From Trichostrongylus colubriformis (taxonomy: Eukaryota > Nematoda > Chromadorea > Rhabditida > Trichostrongylidae), in the NCBI GenBank assembly GCA_963978905.1, contig OZ022256.1, positions 21,949,743-22,013,742 of the forward strand: DNA of 64,000 bases, written 5' to 3'. Position numbers and translations under genes: made by a program. Below the pieces are notes generated by a model. It was not told the origin of the DNA. It saw only the letters and a program-made list of their open reading frames with translations, and made no database searches. Of this stretch, positions 1 through 10,511 are shown one piece after another (positions within the stretch are counted from its first letter, which is position 1; each line of letters starts with the position of its first letter).

Positions 1-1
1 G

Positions 2-256
2 TCACTGACGTCTGCAACGGGGGAAGCTTGGCCTTAGCCATGAGGAGATGCGAGCTGTCCTCGTAGCATAAATAGCGCAGGCTGCAATCGCAGATGAACT
101 GGCGTACGCGAAAGTCACTATGACTGCGCCGCAATCTTTGGGTGCTAGAAACCGAGGAATTTTTTTCGTAAACCCTTGTACGGTATTGACTATGTTATTC
201 CATTTTTCCTCTTTATCCTGAGGTAGTATTGTATCCCACCATACTGTTCCCTCCAT
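2..256 (-). pseudogene. BEL/Pao RNase H N-terminal piece, copy 1
   Basis: Eighty-four open codons with IPRFLAPKDCGAVIVTFAYAS. In related copies the first RNase H carboxylate lies in F(A/V)DAS; here the aspartate is tyrosine (FAYAS), which would abolish metal binding. It continues beyond the left edge in other frames. Confidence 0.55.
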
Positions 257-382
257 AGAGTTTGGAGGAAGGTTTTCGTTCCATGAAGGAGGGGTAGTGT
301 CCTGATGGGTGACGCAATTGCGCTAGTAATCGTCCTTTTCGTAACTAACGGAGTATCTGAGAATTGACAGGAAATAGCTATT

Positions 383-1260
383 TCATCTTCGTTGAGATGC
401 CAAGGGATCCCTAGTACTTTTTGGAGTTGGTTGTAGTGTTTTGTCCCCGCTCTTGAAATACTGCATAAGGCTTATATCGTTAGAGGCAAATTCTCGTAAG
501 TTCATATTGAGGTCTTTGAACATCTGTTTTAATCTCTGATAATATTGACTAGCCTCATCTACGGTATCGACTGTTAAAACGAGATTGTCTACGTACATAT
601 TCGCTTTAATGTCGTTCACAAGTGGTTGTTCTGTTACGAAACTATTGAGATGATAGTGGGTGGTCCCCGCTAGTAGACAAGGCGAAGATTTTGAACCAAC
701 AGTTACTCGTGTAAATCTGTAAGTTACGTTATTGGGTCTTGACGGAGGCTGCTTATGGTCTTTGAGCCAAAGGCACCGGCTGGCATCCTTGTCCTTGTCA
801 TGGTGTCTTGCAGGAACGCTTTTTCAATATCAGAGATTATTGCTATTTTTCCGACCCGAAAGCGCAGTAATTCCCATACAATAGGGGTAAGATCACGGGC
901 CCTTTATGAAGAACACGAGGCATCAAACACCACCCGCAATTATGTGGTAGCATTGTGTGGCGTTATCACCGGCTGATGCGGGATATAATGGACTTGACGA
1001 TCCCCCGTATCTTCATCTTCCTGAACTACCTCAATCACCTGTTGTGCTAACTGTTCTTGGAAAACATTGTCGCAGTCACGCATAAGTTGCTCGTTTTTCC
1101 TTAGTGCTGCATGGACGTTGACCAAACGCTGGTACACAAGAGCTTTGTTGTCAGGTGATCGTGGGTATTGTTCCTTCCAGGAAAGTCGGACGTAATATCC
1201 ATCGTGTCGTCGTTCGGTTGTCTCATTGAATTGTTGCCATATTTTCTTGTCTATTTCCAT
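383..1260 (-). pseudogene. BEL/Pao reverse transcriptase, copy 1, frameshifted
   Basis: The upstream piece (940-1260) carries the conserved lead-in (YYVRLSWKEQYPRSPDNKAL) and ends in YIPHQPVITPHNATT, the BEL/Pao finger motif. The downstream piece (383-619) has the catalytic box as MYVDNLVLTVD, the YVDD/YVDN-type palm motif, followed by LNMNLREFASND. About 320 bases between the pieces are crossed by stops, so the palm is broken. Confidence 0.75.
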
Positions 1261-2078
1261 CCTGAGCTTTTCTCAGAGCTTCTAAACTGTTCTGTACCGG
1301 CTGCCTCTATTGTCCAATATTGATCCCATTTATCCTGCTCATCTTGGGTTATCTCTGTGCTGATAGTATTGATGGAATACTCTGCTGAATCCATCGACCA
1401 ATATTGATCCCACAACTGCGCTTCATTGTAGCGGGGTTGATCTGCAGCTTGATACAGCTGCTGACACTCATTTCCTTGGAGCTGAAATTTCCCTGAAACG
1501 AAGTATCCCAACTTGGTGGGAAGACTGTGTAAGCCACATGGCAATTCTATTGAAGGTATATCGCATCTAACGAACAACCACAGGTGGTCACACTCAAGAA
1601 GGATCAGAGGCTGGATGCGCTGGTCTTCATCTTGGAGTGGTATTGGTAGATTCAATGACCTTACAAACTCCATGTACTCAACCGTAAGTTTAGGAGACGT
1701 TAGTGGGCGCGTCAGCCCGTCATGCGTTAAGAGTTCTAAAGAACGAGGGATTCCTTCATCATCCCATACCTCCAGGCACACCCGTTTAGAACGGCACTCC
1801 CTATTTTCTCTAGAGCCAAATGTATTGATTAATATTGATGTTTCTTCTCAAACGGGAAGATGGAGGCTCTCCGCTAGTGAAGAGTCGGCAAAAGAAATTT
1901 CCGCTCTTGTATCAAGAAGAACATTGACTTTAGATAACGCCCTAGTGTGGTGATTTATAACGGTAATCTGTCCTGTAGGGAGCCCTGCCCTATGAAGGAA
2001 ATTTCTCCTGCCTTCTCTTGGAAAGGACATGGAAAGTAGTGAGTTCTGGAGGATCGGTACTCTTAGAGATGAGAGCAT
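1251..2078 (-). pseudogene. BEL/Pao aspartic protease region (DUF1758), copy 1, frameshifted
   Basis: Two open pieces (1848-2078 and 1251-1781) cover the retropepsin-like domain that processes Gag-Pol. The active-site loop reads LLDTRAEISFADSSLAESL. The family pattern is LLD(S/T)GA, so the glycine after the catalytic aspartate and threonine is replaced by arginine. The second piece carries the downstream hallmark in which the peptide binds and exits (LILLECDHLWLFV, then GYFVSGKF). The gap between the pieces, around 1790-1840, needs a frameshift. Confidence 0.65.
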
Positions 2079-2122
2079 TGGACTGAGTTGAGTTAAGCGT
2101 CCTCCCCCCGTTCTTTGTTGGC

Positions 2123-2308
2123 TTATACACGTTTTTCCTGAGACTTTATTGCTGCCCTGGACAAGGTGGCCCCCGAATCGTTTCTACTGAAGGGTACTGA
2201 ACTTGACTTATTTGTAAAACAGCATGAAGTGTGATGCGCACCCCGGCATCGAAAACAGGGACGTCCTTTACACGAGAGTGTGTTATGAGCTGATGAAGCA
2301 CAAATCAC
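2123..2308 (-). pseudogene. BEL/Pao gag zinc knuckle, copy 1
   Basis: A short open stretch holds two cysteine/histidine clusters, the second reading CFRCRGAHHTSCC, which resembles the CX2CX4-5HX4C nucleocapsid knuckle that binds element RNA. It sits exactly between the gag core and the protease, as expected in this family. It is out of frame with both neighbours. Confidence 0.55.
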
Positions 2309-2753
2309 ACAGAGTTTGTTTTTGCGAAGGTACTGGATCGTTCCTGCCGGGTAGGATACTCATTGCAATCTCGAGATAAACGCCCTTCGTTACAATACAT
2401 GCACTGTTTTGTAATTGAGGGGGGTTTCTAATGAGTGGATCTGATCGCTGCTGCCCTATCCCTTTTTGTGAAAAGAGCAAGAACATCTCTTCAGTTGCCA
2501 ATATATCTTCTATATTTTGAAGTAGCTTGGGCATTGTGAAGGGAGCATCCAGTGGTAATTCTTGTTTTTTAGCGATGACTCTCCGTCGGACGTTATCGGG
2601 GAATTTAGTAAGGACTTTCTTCAAAAGCCATGAACTTCCCATGTCTTCCCCCTTTACAAGATGATAAGTTTCCGACGCGGCGCTTGATACAGTACCCTGT
2701 CGTCGGATTGAACAGTCGCGCACGCACACACATGCTGCGTTACAGTATACCAA
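2283..2753 (-). pseudogene. BEL/Pao gag core (DUF1759-like), copy 1
   Basis: This 156-codon open stretch contains the gag pattern KVLTKFPDNVRRRVIAKKQ followed by a segment on setting up a helical bundle (MPKLLQNIEDILATEE), typical of the DUF1759 region of BEL/Pao gag. That region packages element RNA in the particle. The N-terminal half of gag is missing upstream. The frame overlaps the zinc-knuckle piece and must shift to continue into it. Confidence 0.65.
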
Positions 2754-2759
2754 AAATAG

Positions 2760-4149
2760 CTGGTTGATTTCCGCGTCACTGCCTAGTGAACTGTTAGTGA
2801 TTTTTCAGTGGTTTTACTTTCTTTGAGTTGTTCCCACATGGTTTTGAATGAGATATCTAGCCCCTATGACCAGGAAAGTGCGCCACATATAATTTTCTTA
2901 GACCCCAAGATTAGAAGACTTTTTCAGGGGTTCCTCATCACGGAAAGCACCCCCTACCATTGTCTTTACGGGAAATGTGGTTGCTACAAGTAAATCCTAC
3001 GATTTGAAGACTGCGTACCGTTTGATTTTGTGTGGAATGCTCCTTAGCAGGTCCTTTGCTAGTCGTCAAACTTTCCTTAGACCTAGCTTCTCACACAAGT
3101 GAGCGTCACCTTCGGTTTCTGCTGTGTATGCCACCACACATCAAACAAGCACGAAGGTGTGACCTCTTGGCCAGCTAGACATGCCCCAAATTCAACGGAA
3201 AGACTGTGGTCCACTTCTAGGGTAGATTTCAATGATACGGCTGTTCCTATACCCAATGATTGATATTACAAATACGGTTGGATACTCCGAAAAAAGGTCG
3301 TTTCTGGATTGGTATTATAGGTATCACGATCGATCATCTTCTTGGAGAACAAAAGCAGCACCCAGTTTCAACTCCTGTAGCTTCCCAACTACGACCACAT
3401 TTACCTTATGTACTTGTCCATGTAATCTGCACCTTTCCTTTTGCACAAATAACGACAATACTACTCATTGCAGGATGTTCATACACAGTTTACATCACTA
3501 CTATTACACACTTCAGAAGATTTATCCTCATCAACAGCAACAAACATGGGTGATGGTCATTCAGAATATGTAAGAAAACTATACCAATGCATTACATGTA
3601 TTAGATTCCATTTTGGAGTGCTGTAACATTTCTGGCAGCCAGTTAGGTCATCCTAATGACCACGAATGTTTCAAACATTCAGTGTCACCTTCCTTCGTAG
3701 TATACTTGATTTGTCTGCTACCTTATTCAGACCCTCCTTTTCTCAAGGACAACTCGCATGCCAGATGCTTCCAGACGCAGGAAAGTTCATATTTCATTTG
3801 TATTTGAGTGCCTAAACTCAGGCTTATCTCGTTGTTCTAAGTACCTTTTCTTAGGAGACGCTGCTTCTTTGAGCTCGTGTCCTTTCAAGTATACGTGCTG
3901 GAAATCAATCATCTAAAATTTGGTAATCTCCCCTTTCACACTCACTCTTCAATCCAATCACACTCAAGAAGATTACTGTTTTCAAATACCACGAAGAATA
4001 TTTTCCCCTTTTAATCTGGCGCTGTTGGACATTCAACAACTTTCACTGGTTTACTGAATTTTTATTTCATTACAAACTATTATAAACCATATTCATGAAT
4101 CTGGCAGGAACTGCCCAGTTACATGAACAGTCACATGAACATCATGTAT
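2760..4149. other. Stretch without a supported gene
   Basis: About 1.4 kb of AT-rich sequence. Short ORFs exist in several frames (for example 3232-3573 plus) but they overlap each other, have no recognisable motif and look random. A small inverted pair lies near 3097-3170, where GTGAGCGTCACCTTCG faces a reverse copy. I see no repeat shared with the rest of the window. Confidence 0.5.
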
Positions 4150-4747
4150 TCAAAGCTCTTTCAAAATAGAAACAATAAGTCTTTGCTGGAAACAACTGAC
4201 CATAATAAAACGCAACTTATCAAAGAACCAACCCTTCTCGATCAGTTCTACAACTTCTGCAAATGATTCCACGTAATTTCTTCGTTCTGCGGATATATGT
4301 TGTTTATCGCCTGCAATAAGAAACAAATAAATTCCATTGACAGAGCAACAAATTTCCAAAGGTTAGTACACCTTTCGATATTTACCAGGGCGCTCAATAA
4401 TACCGTTCATACCAGACTGAATTGCTCCGAGAACATCGTCCTTACATCACCACTAATCATGACGGTGTTATCGAGGTCGTTATCGTCGCCTAGTGTAGCT
4501 GCTCCCATATAAAAAACTTTGGCTCTGGTTTGCCGACTATCACTGCATGAAAATGAGTTGAGAATATGGAGGAGGGATTGAAACCTATGCTGATATCGAT
4601 CAGAGTGCTGCATGGATTTTCCTCTGCTGTAGAGGAAATGCTCATGAAAAACAACCTGAGCACCGGAGGTGCCGATCCATCACTCTGTTTATAGTATCTC
4701 CCTTTGTGAACGGCAACCAATTCGGCTCCTATTATGTTGGAAAGCAA
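4150..4747 (-). pseudogene. HDHD2-like HAD-superfamily phosphatase, C-terminal half, frameshifted
   Basis: Three blocks on the minus strand line up in order with the C-terminal half of haloacid-dehalogenase-like hydrolase 2. Block 1 (about 4740-4650) reads GAELVAVHKGRYYKQSDG, with a plausible GT donor near 4650. Block 2 (about 4545-4380) begins after an AG acceptor with VIVGKPEPKFF and continues to VMISGDVR and, one base out of frame, RDDVLGAIQSGMNG and PGKYRK, ending at a GTGTAC donor. Block 3 (4310 downwards), after an AG at 4312, has YVESFAEVVELIEKG. GKPE and the D(D)xRDD loop are the family's catalytic region. A single missing base at RDD suggests a pseudogene. The N-terminal half was not found. 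Assignment rests on recalled family sequence. Confidence 0.6.
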
Positions 4748-4804
4748 AAGAATTCTCAGGCTTTAGCGGTAAAGCAAAAAATCCTTTTTATGTTTTTTAG
4801 ACTG

Positions 4805-5310
4805 TTAATTACTAGTGGGCCCAACGAAGATTTGCAGCTGGTACCGCAGTAAAGTTGCATTTATCACGGCCTTGCATCTTAAGAATGCATATTGGCGTTT
4901 AACAGTTCCCAAAAGTTGTCCCATTCCCACAAGGTACCCCCGAAAATTGTGATCGGTAGCGGAGGGAGTTCCAGGGACCGTTGTTGTGGGTGACTCATAC
5001 GCCGAGCGGCGGCATTCATGGCCTTTTGGTTCGGTATTGATTGGCATGAGTCATTGCGATTAAGGATTGAGCTTCGCTTGCAGTAAAATTGTTAAGTCAA
5101 ATGCGTTAGCTAGGGAGGTCTCTGCTTTATTTGCATAATCCTCGTAATCTGCAGTATCACCATCCGCGGTTTCGTTAATGTCGTATATTGAAGCGAACTC
5201 CATCCATACCCTTTCCACTTCGGATGAAGCACAAGTTTTTGCACTAATTCCCTCTGCAAGCGAGCAACTAACTCATTCCGTAACTGCTCTGGTGTCTCAC
5301 TACCTATGGG
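4805..5310 (-). mobile_element. BEL/Pao copy 2, distal 3' piece beyond the hAT A insertion
   Basis: The 8 bases at 5303-5310 (CCTATGGG) recur at 9006-9013 on the other side of hAT element A, so this stretch was once continuous with the BEL/Pao sequence that starts at 9006. In the minus direction it opens with the protein-like ETPEQLRNELVARLQREL and an 80-codon open stretch at 4805-5047. It would be the C-terminal or 3' untranslated part of the element. No LTR end is recognised before the phosphatase pseudogene. Confidence 0.55.
5303..5310. repeat. Target-site duplication of hAT A, left copy
   Basis: CCTATGGG directly before the left CAGGG terminus; identical bases follow the right terminus at 9006-9013. 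Confidence 0.9.
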
Positions 5311-5939
5311 CAGGGCACTCCGGGAGTCGAGGATTCCTCGACAGGGGGGGGTCGCACTCGACCGGACAGGAGGGGGGGGGGTCGCATCTGTAGCTAAGCG
5401 ATAATTGTATGGGAATTTCCTCTAGCCCATCGTACAGCCGATATCTGCCCCTCATACACGAAAAGAGCCACCGCTACCTCGCTGTCTGAATCGCAGATGG
5501 GTGTAGACCATCTTGAAAAGGTGACCGCCATCATTTATGGACTCGTTACGCGTTTAGCACTCACCATCGCGTTGCCATGATGACACACACCTCATCGTTA
5601 TGGAGGGGCCTATCTAGTAGCGGATAGAACCAATATACTCACATTACCGTAAACTATACGTTTATGTTATTGCATTGCTACCATAGAGTTCATTGTTGCG
5701 TGCAAGAGTGACATGTCGGTATCCATTTAGGAGAAGAAAAATACATTTTTATTTTAGGCTACACCAGTCATACTATGAACGGCGTTTAATGGAGACAAGC
5801 AGTCCAGCAAAGCATGCTTGTTGTTCACGTTGTTGAATTGTTGTAATTTGGTTGCAGTGGTGCATGTAAATTGTTTAATGCACATTGTTCAAATAAAAAG
5901 TAAAGCCCTATGAAATGTCTCTATCATATCATCATTACG

Positions 5940-6265
5940 AAGAGCACCAGAAGAAAAGATCAATGCTTCCGCTTTTCATCAATCTCTTTTGACAGTCGTA
6001 TGACGTGTGCATCTGGTCTGCTCATGAACTTGTGCGAGGTCATGGAATGCTGGGCAGATGTTTTACAAGATCTTGTGCAGCACCTGAAATCCTGTGTCAA
6101 CCATGATCGGAGAGGCATGTAGTAGAAAAATACCTGAAACAATTGGCTTTCCCTCATGCTTCATAAACCATTCAGAAATTTTAAATGTCGATGGCATGTG
6201 AGCCGAAAATCCTGGACCAGGAAGTGGGGTAGCCCACTGCTTGGCCAGAGTTTCGGGCGTAACGA
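5940..6265 (-). pseudogene. Unrecognised two-exon coding unit in hAT A
   Basis: Exon 1 (about 6265-6134) reads PETLAKQWATPLPGPGF and then SAHMPSTFKISEWFMKHEG, ending at a TCAG/GTATTT donor. After a 50-base intron with a TTTCAG acceptor, exon 2 starts at 6083 with GAAQDLV and later SRPDAHVIRLSKE. The same exon 2 occurs in B (19431-19612) and at 31227-31408. In A one lost A near the start of exon 2 puts it out of frame. I do not recognise the protein. It could be a second transposon gene or a captured host 3' end; it lies just downstream of the transposase remnant, on the same strand. Confidence 0.5.
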
Positions 6266-6459
6266 TAAGTATGGTAAGTTCATCGTGTTGAACTCCGCAG
6301 TAGATTTTTGATATGGAGATGAGTATTGGCAGTTTTAAATTAAACTATATGGAGCGCTAAAATTTGGTAAAGCTGACTTCATTAGGCTTTGGTAAAGCTC
6401 ACCTCATCAGCCTATCTGAGGTTTCAGCTCCTAGTCTGCTCCTTTCACCTCTTCTGAGC

Positions 6460-6692
6460 CTAATGGCTGCGTTCAGGATCGGCATTGCTGGCAGGGATGA
6501 CAAGTATACACTTGATGGCCTGCAAAGAAGGAAATCAGTCTCCGAAATTATTAATAGTGAATATTATTTTACCTGAATAACTACGTGAGGTATCCTTAAT
6601 GCGTCTCCGTTGTCGAGCAGCGTTTGGCCCGCCAAAATGGCCATTCTTTGTAGCAATTTCCAAGCTTTTGTAACAGTTCTTTGCAATGGGAT
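6460..6692 (-). pseudogene. hAT transposase-like exons in A, broken
   Basis: A 120-nt exon (6692-6573) is bounded by TTTGCAG and CAG/GTAAAA and reads NCYKSLEIATKNGHFGG in its open frame. After a 53-nt intron an exon begins at 6519 after TTTGCAG with IKCILVIPASNADPERSH and then a stop. The second motif resembles the IPA(S/T)SAxxERxFS start of the hAT C-terminal dimerisation domain, which holds the transposase complex together. The stop makes this copy inactive. Copy B preserves a longer version. Confidence 0.5.
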
Positions 6693-7177
6693 CTGCAAAT
6701 GAAGTAAATTGATAAGTTGATGGATAAGGCAGTAACTTATGACATCAACATAAGTTGGTTTCACTAGATGTCTTTATCAAGTTAACAAAGACCAAAGGGA
6801 AAGAAAGCAAGTAAGAATACGGCCACACTGAGCATATGACAGAGCGAGCTCTTTTATATGCGAGCCCTTTTATATGAGGGAATGGCGGCTATCGATGATA
6901 AAGTGCAGGGACAATGCAGCGCTGCGCTGTTCATGCACTTTGTTATCGGCGAAAAAAAGGCGAAATGTGGAGAGGAGAACGCTACTGTGTTCACAGGGAA
7001 GTGCACTTATGTATTCGCTGTTCACTAGAACATTGAACATTCAAAGAGTATTCACTGATCACTCGCACCGTGAAACACCCTTTCAATGTTATCTGCAACT
7101 CGTAGCAGGAGCCCAGTGCATGGCGGATCCCTTAAGCGAAGCCACAAGTGTATATCCTATCTGATAGCCGCACGAGA

Positions 7178-7537
7178 TCATCTTACTAGGCCAACCATCC
7201 TTCTAGTTACATCTACTGCCCTTCCAATCACATCTACTGCGAAAGTAGGAGGCATGGCGCATACCCAGAGAAAGGATGGAGAACGCTGAGGTGTTGGTTT
7301 TACTGCACTGCTACCAGCAAAATTGTTTAGAAAGTATGAGGCTGCTTTTGAGGAGGTTTTGAACGCTCTCTGTGCGACGCTGTCACGCTCTTGATGGCAA
7401 AAAAATTTTCCTCGACATTTCCTCGACTCACGTTTCTCAGGAACTAGGCAACGTACAAAGGAGTTTGAGGGCGCGTTGGAAAGAACGAAGTCTCTAGTTT
7501 CAGAAAAACAACTGGGATCGCAAAACATGCAGCACAA
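7178..7537 (-). CDS. Conserved hAT-internal ORF, unknown function (A)
   Basis: A 119-codon open frame that starts MCCMFCDPSCFSETRDF and ends with PPTFAVDVIGRAVDVTRR. Copy B has the matching start and middle at 17910-18161 on its own coding strand (same direction as the transposase remnant) but a stop interrupts it after KQTP. Copy C has a degraded version near 33671-34034. The sequence lies upstream of the transposase exons. No known domain is visible. It may be part of a transposase N-terminal region, or only a conserved non-coding stretch that happens to be open. Confidence 0.3.
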   Translation of the reverse strand: MCCMFCDPSCFSETRDFVLSNAPSNSFVRCLVPEKRESRKCRGKFFCHQERDSVAQRAFKTSSKAASYFLNNFAGSSAVKPTPQRSPSFLWVCAMPPTFAVDVIGRAVDVTRRMVGLVR

Positions 7538-7976
7538 AAAAAGTTATAACTGTTAGAAGCCAAAAAACCCGCATGCAATTTTCATTTTCCTCGACTAGTC
7601 CTCGACTCGCATTCCTCTCTCATTTCTGAACATTTGAAGCAACTAAAATAGTCATTAGAAAGAGCAAACCTAGCTCTCCTAAAAAACACCTGAAGTCCCA
7701 AATCATAGTATATGAGGAAAGTTATGGTCGTTCAAACAAGGTCTACTTTCGCAATTTTCCGCCATTTTTGTCGATTAGCGCGCTCCAGGTTCGCACGCCG
7801 CGACGCAACCGCAGCGCTTCCAATGTTACCGCGAATTTCAAGTTTTTGAATTTTTAATAGGTATTTTTCATGTTTTGCTCTGTTGTGTTTTATGTTTTTA
7901 TGTTTTTATGCTCATGTTTCGTTGTGCCTTATGTTTGAATGTGTTTAATGTTTGTTTACATGTGTTTTTTTTTCAG

Positions 7977-8830
7977 ATTTCGTCAATAGTCGAAGCCGTC
8001 CCGTTGATCGCATCAAGGTATGTTGCTTTTGTTATGTATATTGAATATTTTTCATATATAGTCGTATAGTTTCCATTATGCTTTATGTTTAAATGTTTCT
8101 AATGCTTATTTCATGTCCTTTTTTCAGGTATCGTTCATGGTCGAAATTCGGACGCGCGCCGAATCAAGGTATGTTGCTTTTTTTCAGATCTTGCAATTGT
8201 TCTTTGACTGTTTTTCATAATTAGTCGTAATATTTACGTTGTACTTAATGTTTCAATGTCTTTAATGCTTATTTCATGTACTTTTTTTCAGGTATTTTTT
8301 GATAGTGAAGTCCGACGCCGCCCGCAGGAAGGTATGTTGCTTTTTTTTCAGAAAATGAGGTCTGTTGTTTCCTTTTCATTCTTCATGTTTAATATTGTTC
8401 ACTTATTCTTATGTTACTCTTTTTCTTACATTTTCGCGTTTTGCTTTACCTATATATGTTTGATTTTGCTTTTTTCAGGTCCGTTGAAGAAGTGGCCGAT
8501 TAAATCGAGGGAAGGCGTTCAGGAAACGAGGTTTGTTGTTTTCTTTTCATTCTTCATGTTTAATATTGTTCACTTATTCTTGTAATGCTCTTTTTATACA
8601 TTTTCGTCTTTTACTTTATCTATATATGTTTGGTTTTGCTTTTTTTAGGTCCGTTGAAGAAGTACCCGAGTAAAACGAGAGAAGTTTCAGAAAGAAAGAT
8701 TTTTTGTTTTCCTTATATTTCGTGTTCGATTTAATAGGATTTAATGTGTGAAATTGTAATTTTTTTGGTTTGTACTTCTTCGATTACCTTTTACTGTGCC
8801 TAAGGGAAAAATAAATGTTCGCAATATTTG
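7977..8830 (+). other. Micro-exon-like series in hAT A
   Basis: Five short blocks follow one another, each preceded by a T-rich tract ending in CAG or TAG and all but the last followed by GTATGTTGC or GTTTGTTG: 7977-8017 (41 nt), 8128-8168 (41), 8292-8331 (40), 8479-8530 (52) and 8649-8698 (50). Blocks 1-3 are variants of one sequence, and blocks 4 and 5 of another (both begin GTCCGTTGAAGAAGT). Blocks 4 and 5 can read PLKKWPIKSRE and PLKKYPSKTRE. The spacers of about 110-150 nt are also related to each other. An AATAAA lies near 8811. The direction is opposite to the transposase exons. Whether they are spliced is inference. Confidence 0.5.
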
Positions 8831-9005
8831 TACTGTAACATTTATTACAAAAGAAATCCATACAACTACACAAAACATGAAATATAGCAATCATACAATC
8901 TTGCGGTGCTGTGGAAGCCAGTAGGGGGGGGGGTCGCATTTGAGACCCGAAGAGGGGGGGGTCGCACTGAAGCGGCCATTTTCCTCGACACCTGGGAGTG
9001 CCCTG

Positions 9006-9733
9006 CCTATGGGGTTGTCGTGCAACTTTTCATCCCTCAAGTTGGATGCAATGTGGGTCAACTTATTGACGTGCATCGTAACAAGCCTTTTCCGGGCCGA
9101 AATTGTATGAGACGTGTTAGTAAGGAAAGAAAGAGTCGGCAGGCAATTAAAAAATGAACGAATAAAGAAGCTTATTCCAAATGAGCGGTCGAAAAAAAAA
9201 CAAGTGCAAAACCGTTGATGATTTGGCCCAGTAAGCTGTTGGAAATAACCGACCTGGTGTCGAATCCCGATGCACCAAGTTGTAGCAGAATACTCGCCTT
9301 TACAGTGTCTTCCCACTGGCCACGCGGATATTGTAAATAAAACCAGAATGAATGTGAATACTTTTATCAACCTGACAGAGTGCCTGAATAGAGTGGAATA
9401 AGCACCAAGGATAGTGAGCTGCTTCGTCTCCGTGTCGCTGGACCCCTTCGGACGGTACTGTATTGAGGCTTCGGATATTGAAGTGACGGTCCTGCGCTCC
9501 TTCAACTCGACCTAGTACGCCTATATGAGACGCAGGATAGGGTGTCGCAGAATGAATAGAAAAATACCCGCCTGGGGACGACGTAGCGGTCCCGACTGCA
9601 GGAACAGGCTTATCAGTGGTGAGATCAGCCCGCTGCCGAGGCGGCTCCGAGCGAGTTTAGACGAGACCAGCGAATAGTGGGGCCGAACAAACGGTCGGAT
9701 CCGTAGAGCTGGATCAACTTTTAGACGTACCAA
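9006..9733 (-). pseudogene. BEL/Pao copy 2, end of pol and envelope-like start
   Basis: The open stretches 9521-9733 and 9505 down to 9006 follow the integrase. The second contains a hydrophobic run (FTFILVLFTISAWPVG) followed by cysteines, like the signal-anchor start of the envelope-like ORF in copy 3 at 57300. The ORF reads on into hAT A after 9005, which is an artefact of the insertion. Position and hydrophobic profile support an env remnant; there is no clear motif. Confidence 0.4.
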
Positions 9734-10027
9734 TCCAAAATCTATCTCGGGTAATATTGCGAAGCTTATATACAGCCATGATACGTGAGTATTGAATCTG
9801 CAAAATTCCTGAATGTAAACATATTTCTCTCCAAAACCCTCGTGTTTTGGGAACCAAACTTTCCCATGCTAAGACCAGAAGATTGTAAACATAGCTAAAG
9901 CTTGACTGATTATGTGGTTAGTCGCGTTTTGCGACATTTCTGATAGATTCGAATCAACGTTGCAATCATTTCCACGAATTTCCAAAGGTGCTGATTGGTT
10001 AATGGATCGCCGAATGTCTTCCTGTTG

Positions 10028-10500
10028 TTAGTGACTTCCGCTTCTCTCACCTCTCCATCTTAGCTTTGTACTAGCTTCATTATGCGCCCTACTCCAGTGA
10101 ATCCTTTTCAAAGATGGATCTACAAAAAGCACCACTTGTTCCTCTTCTAACTTCTTGATGCACCCTCGTTTCTTGTCGATATTTTGTCGATGTTGCTCTC
10201 GAAGAGCCTTCAAGTTCTGTTCTCTCCAACTTTCCCAATATTTCTCTGTGATGTTATAAGAAGATTGTAGTGCTTTCTGGGCTTGAGTCTTTGTTGCCAC
10301 TTGCGAAGCTTCCGATGATGGTAGGAAGGTTGGGTCTGAGCATTCTTCTTCACTTATTTCAAGAGACATCTCTAAGTTTATTCCTCGCTGTATAAAATCT
10401 ATGGGACGTAGTGGGCTTAAGACGTCTTCAAGTTCACTTTTTTGATAAGTGAGAGGTCTATTGATGCACGCTTCGATATCGGTTAGGAGGGTTTGGAGCT
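10028..10500 (-). pseudogene. BEL/Pao integrase C-terminal region (DUF5641), copy 2
   Basis: The 113-codon piece has YWESWREQNLKALREQHRQN followed by VVLFVDPSLKRIHW, the W-x-x-W...L pattern of DUF5641 that ends BEL/Pao pol. Upstream bases to about 10500 fit the preceding region, which names the bound substrate DNA path in integrases. The frame is lost near 10400. Confidence 0.6.
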
Positions 10501-10511
10501 TCTCCTTTGTA

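Larger units (their letters stand above)
1..2753 (-). mobile_element. BEL/Pao LTR retrotransposon copy 1, 5' part, decayed
   Basis: On the minus strand, from high to low coordinate, the domain order is gag core (DUF1759-like), CCHC-type zinc knuckle, retropepsin-like protease (DUF1758), reverse transcriptase and the start of RNase H. This is the BEL/Pao gag-pol order. The element runs off the left edge of the window, so integrase and the 3' LTR would lie outside. The coding frame is cut into at least seven pieces by frameshifts and stops, so the copy is dead. No 5' LTR could be delimited upstream of 2753. Confidence 0.85.
5311..9005. mobile_element. hAT-superfamily DNA transposon copy A (3695 bp)
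   Basis: Both ends read CAGGGCACTCC inward, the right one as its reverse complement ending at 9005. CAGGG termini are a hAT hallmark. The flanks carry a perfect 8-bp duplication, CCTATGGG at 5303-5310 and 9006-9013, the size hAT transposases make. Subterminal G-runs followed by GTCGCA occur at both ends. Inside are minus-strand exons resembling a transposase C-terminus and an unknown two-exon unit, a shared ORF at 7178-7537 and a plus-strand run of micro-exon-like blocks. No intact transposase is present. The element sits in BEL/Pao copy 2 and is about 3.3 kb colinear, in inverted orientation, with copy B. Confidence 0.88.

Noticed and set aside
5338..5392. G-quadruplex or regulatory site
   Set aside because: The G-runs are part of the hAT subterminal sequence and recur at all its ends; possible structure but no evidence for a separate role.
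7086..7289. Plus-strand protein shared by hAT A and B
   Set aside because: The frame is open in both copies, but it lies opposite the longer conserved ORF at 7178-7537 and has no start or splice context, so I treat it as its shadow.
8891..9505. A 204-codon host gene on the minus strand
   Set aside because: It crosses the right end of hAT A; its first part belongs to the end of BEL/Pao copy 2 and its last 35 codons to the transposon terminus.
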